Shown piece after piece: positions 41,952 through 43,547 of a DNA stretch of 43,547 nucleotides (the stretch's first letter is position 1; each line of letters starts with the position of its first letter). The stretch covers positions 1 through 43,547 of the forward strand of contig MWCA01000051.1 of the NCBI GenBank assembly GCA_002069785.1. The letters run 5' to 3'. Source of the DNA: Lentisphaerae bacterium ADurb.Bin242 (GTDB lineage: Bacteria > Verrucomicrobiota > Lentisphaeria > Victivallales > UBA1829). Below the pieces are notes generated by a model. The model did not search any database and was not told where the DNA came from. It saw nothing but the letters and a program-made list of their open reading frames with translations. The translations under genes and the position numbers were made by a program.

Positions 41952-43547
41952 TCAGTCTTTTTCCGGGAGGAAACGGAACTTCCATTCCGCGATTTCACGC
42001 GATTTCATGTCGAAAATGAGCCGGAAGAGCGACTTTCCCCAGGCTTCGTTCATGATGGAGTCGTCCAGTTCGATTTCCTCCATGCCGGTGAAGGCGACGC
42101 CGGAGGCCGCGAGGCGCATGGAAGGCCAGGCGATGGAATCCGCGGACTTCACCTCGGGCTTGAGCGGAGTATACAGGAAAAGCCGGATGTTCAGTTCCTT
42201 GTCGGAAAGTACCCTTTCGGAGATTTCGACGATGCCGGTTGTCCGGTCCAGCGTCAGACGGCGCGTGTAGGAGGCGATTCCGGCTTCCCGGGGATAGGCT
42301 TTCGAGAGTTCCAGCAGCAGGCCGGGCCGGGAACCTTCCGTGATGTTTTCCAGGACTTCCGCGTGATATTCCGCTCCGGCCTGCTGAATGACGCCGTTGA
42401 ACTGGGCGGGATTGTGTCCGAGCGCGGAAAGATGCCAGAACTCATAACGGCGTTCCGAAAAGGTGAGGCGGTTGTACTTCATGTTTCCGGGATCGACGAT
42501 GACCGGAGCGCCGTTCCGGAAAATCGTGAATTGTCCCGCATCGTTGTGATTGTGGCTTTCTCCGTTGTGTCCGCCTTTGATTGCGGCAACGGTTCCCCGG
42601 TCCGCATGAAGCGTGTCCTCGCGGATCACCATGCATTGAAGGTCGGGCAGGAATGTGCATTCCGGACGGCGTGTTTTCGTTTTCGGAAGCGTTCCCGGCG
42701 TCCAGAAAAGATCCCGCAGCAGGAAAGTGAGGGTCGAGTTGGCGCGGTTCGCTCCCTGAATCGGCGCAATGCGGCCCTCCTCGGGCTTCATGCCGTAAGC
42801 GGCTTCAATCGCGAACTCTTTCATCAGGGAACTTCCGGTCAGCTCTCCGTAACGATAAATCAGCCCGACTTGTTTTTTGGGAATGCGGGCCGATGCGTCC
42901 GCCGGGTTCATGAACCAGTCTCCGCACAAGTTCATTTTCGGGTAATATTCCCCCATGTTCCGGATCAGGGGCTGTTTGAAAAATTCCGCATACGCGCCGC
43001 CGGTTTTCCAGTTGATGCGGTCGGCGAAAAGGAACATTTTGGCGGCGGCCACTCCCCAGTACATGGGGCCTTCGTCGCATCCTCCGTCGGGACTGTAGTT
43101 GCCGAGGAAACGGTCCACGACCGTCAGCAGAAAATCCAGCAGTTTCGCCAGACGCTCCGGCTTGTCTTCGAGAAAGCTCAACCCACTGTTCACGACGTTA
43201 TAGGAACACCAGGCGGACCAGTTGTTTCGTCCGTTGATCCACCAGGCATGTTCCGGTGCGGTTTCCATGGGCGCAATGACGCGTTCCATGACGGTGTTTC
43301 CGACCCGTTCCATCAGCGAAGCGGAAAAAGCGTTGAGTTCGGCGCCGAGCAGCATTTTCATATCCGCCAGAAGCGCGCCCGTGGCCGATGCGAACAGATC
43401 CACCTTGTACAATCCGGGCAGGGGCGTCGGGTCCGACCCGGCATAATTTTCGTGCGCCGGAATACACCATATCGGCTCGCCCAGCAGATGCCACATTCCT
43501 TCGCAGATTTCTTCCGTGAAACGCCCTTTGTATTCGATGCATTCGGC
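41952..43547 (-). CDS. Heparinase II/III family protein, incomplete at right edge
   Basis: At least 531 residues; the N-terminus lies beyond the window, as the frame stays open to the last base. AWWINGRNNWSAWCSYNVVNSGL and GNYSPDGGCDEGPMYWG are in the helical toroid. GGHNGESHNHNDAGQFTIFRNGAPVIVDPG is the classical heparinase II/III beta-domain motif, with intact His residues, unlike the DENH form of the other lyase here. A Met at 43496 is internal, not the start. Signal peptide unknown. It converges on the GntR-type regulator, 19 bases between stops. Uronic-acid polysaccharide lyase activity is the likely role. Confidence 0.9.
   Translation of the reverse strand, partial: AECIEYKGRFTEEICEGMWHLLGEPIWCIPAHENYAGSDPTPLPGLYKVDLFASATGALLADMKMLLGAELNAFSASLMERVGNTVMERVIAPMETAPEHAWWINGRNNWSAWCSYNVVNSGLSFLEDKPERLAKLLDFLLTVVDRFLGNYSPDGGCDEGPMYWGVAAAKMFLFADRINWKTGGAYAEFFKQPLIRNMGEYYPKMNLCGDWFMNPADASARIPKKQVGLIYRYGELTGSSLMKEFAIEAAYGMKPEEGRIAPIQGANRANSTLTFLLRDLFWTPGTLPKTKTRRPECTFLPDLQCMVIREDTLHADRGTVAAIKGGHNGESHNHNDAGQFTIFRNGAPVIVDPGNMKYNRLTFSERRYEFWHLSALGHNPAQFNGVIQQAGAEYHAEVLENITEGSRPGLLLELSKAYPREAGIASYTRRLTLDRTTGIVEISERVLSDKELNIRLFLYTPLKPEVKSADSIAWPSMRLAASGVAFTGMEEIELDDSIMNEAWGKSLFRLIFDMKSREIAEWKFRFLPEKD

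Overview
The window looks like chromosome from a Lentisphaerota bacterium of the Victivallis type. This is inferred from gene content only: several solitary prepilin-like proteins, DUF4838 and heparinase-type secreted enzymes, many AraC regulators, MtaA/UroD-like and Gfo/Idh/MocA enzymes, and a MlaA lipoprotein that implies a two-membrane envelope. There is one tRNA and no rRNA, CRISPR array, insertion sequence or phage gene. About 29 protein genes fill it densely. Most have clear Shine-Dalgarno sites and several have near-consensus sigma-70 promoters.

Layout. 173-1363: N-acyltransferase-like gene. 1495-7288 (minus): operon of a DUF6259-like glycosidase candidate, a prepilin-like protein and a DUF4838 enzyme, divergent from an AraC regulator (7459-8325). 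8436-12379 (minus): housekeeping block aroQ-accB-accC, two Asp23 paralogues, an AmaP-like membrane protein and tRNA-Lys. 12515-16824: two regulator/enzyme pairs (MtaA/UroD-like methyltransferase with AraC; M29/NicX-like metalloenzyme with AraC). 17017-21182 (plus): LacI regulator, prepilin-like protein and second DUF4838 enzyme, with a palindromic operator over the predicted start site. 21383-23729: CsoR-family metal sensor and P1B-type metal ATPase with an inverted repeat in the ATPase promoter. 23755-25893 (minus): MlaA domain fused to an alpha/beta hydrolase. 26223-30431: MFS transporter, nucleoside hydrolase with divergent AraC, and an epimerase-like protein. 30448-31906 (minus): two tandem paralogues of unknown family. 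32087-40736 (minus): M14 peptidase, prepilin-like protein, heparinase-like lyase, duplicated QueG-like Fe-S protein and a Gfo/Idh/MocA oxidoreductase. 40892-41932: GntR-type HTH with sugar-binding domain, divergent from the M14 gene. 41952 to the right edge (minus): a second heparinase II/III-like gene, incomplete.

How the genes fit together. The accessory part reads as a set of small, separately regulated modules for using host or plant glycans and nucleosides. Two architectures recur. First, a solitary prepilin-like gene lies immediately upstream of a large secreted enzyme, three times. Second, a minus-strand enzyme gene diverges from a plus-strand regulator, five times, with a possible sixth whose regulator has been lost. 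The prepilin/enzyme pairing is the best candidate for an undescribed system; a role in display or export of the enzymes is inference.
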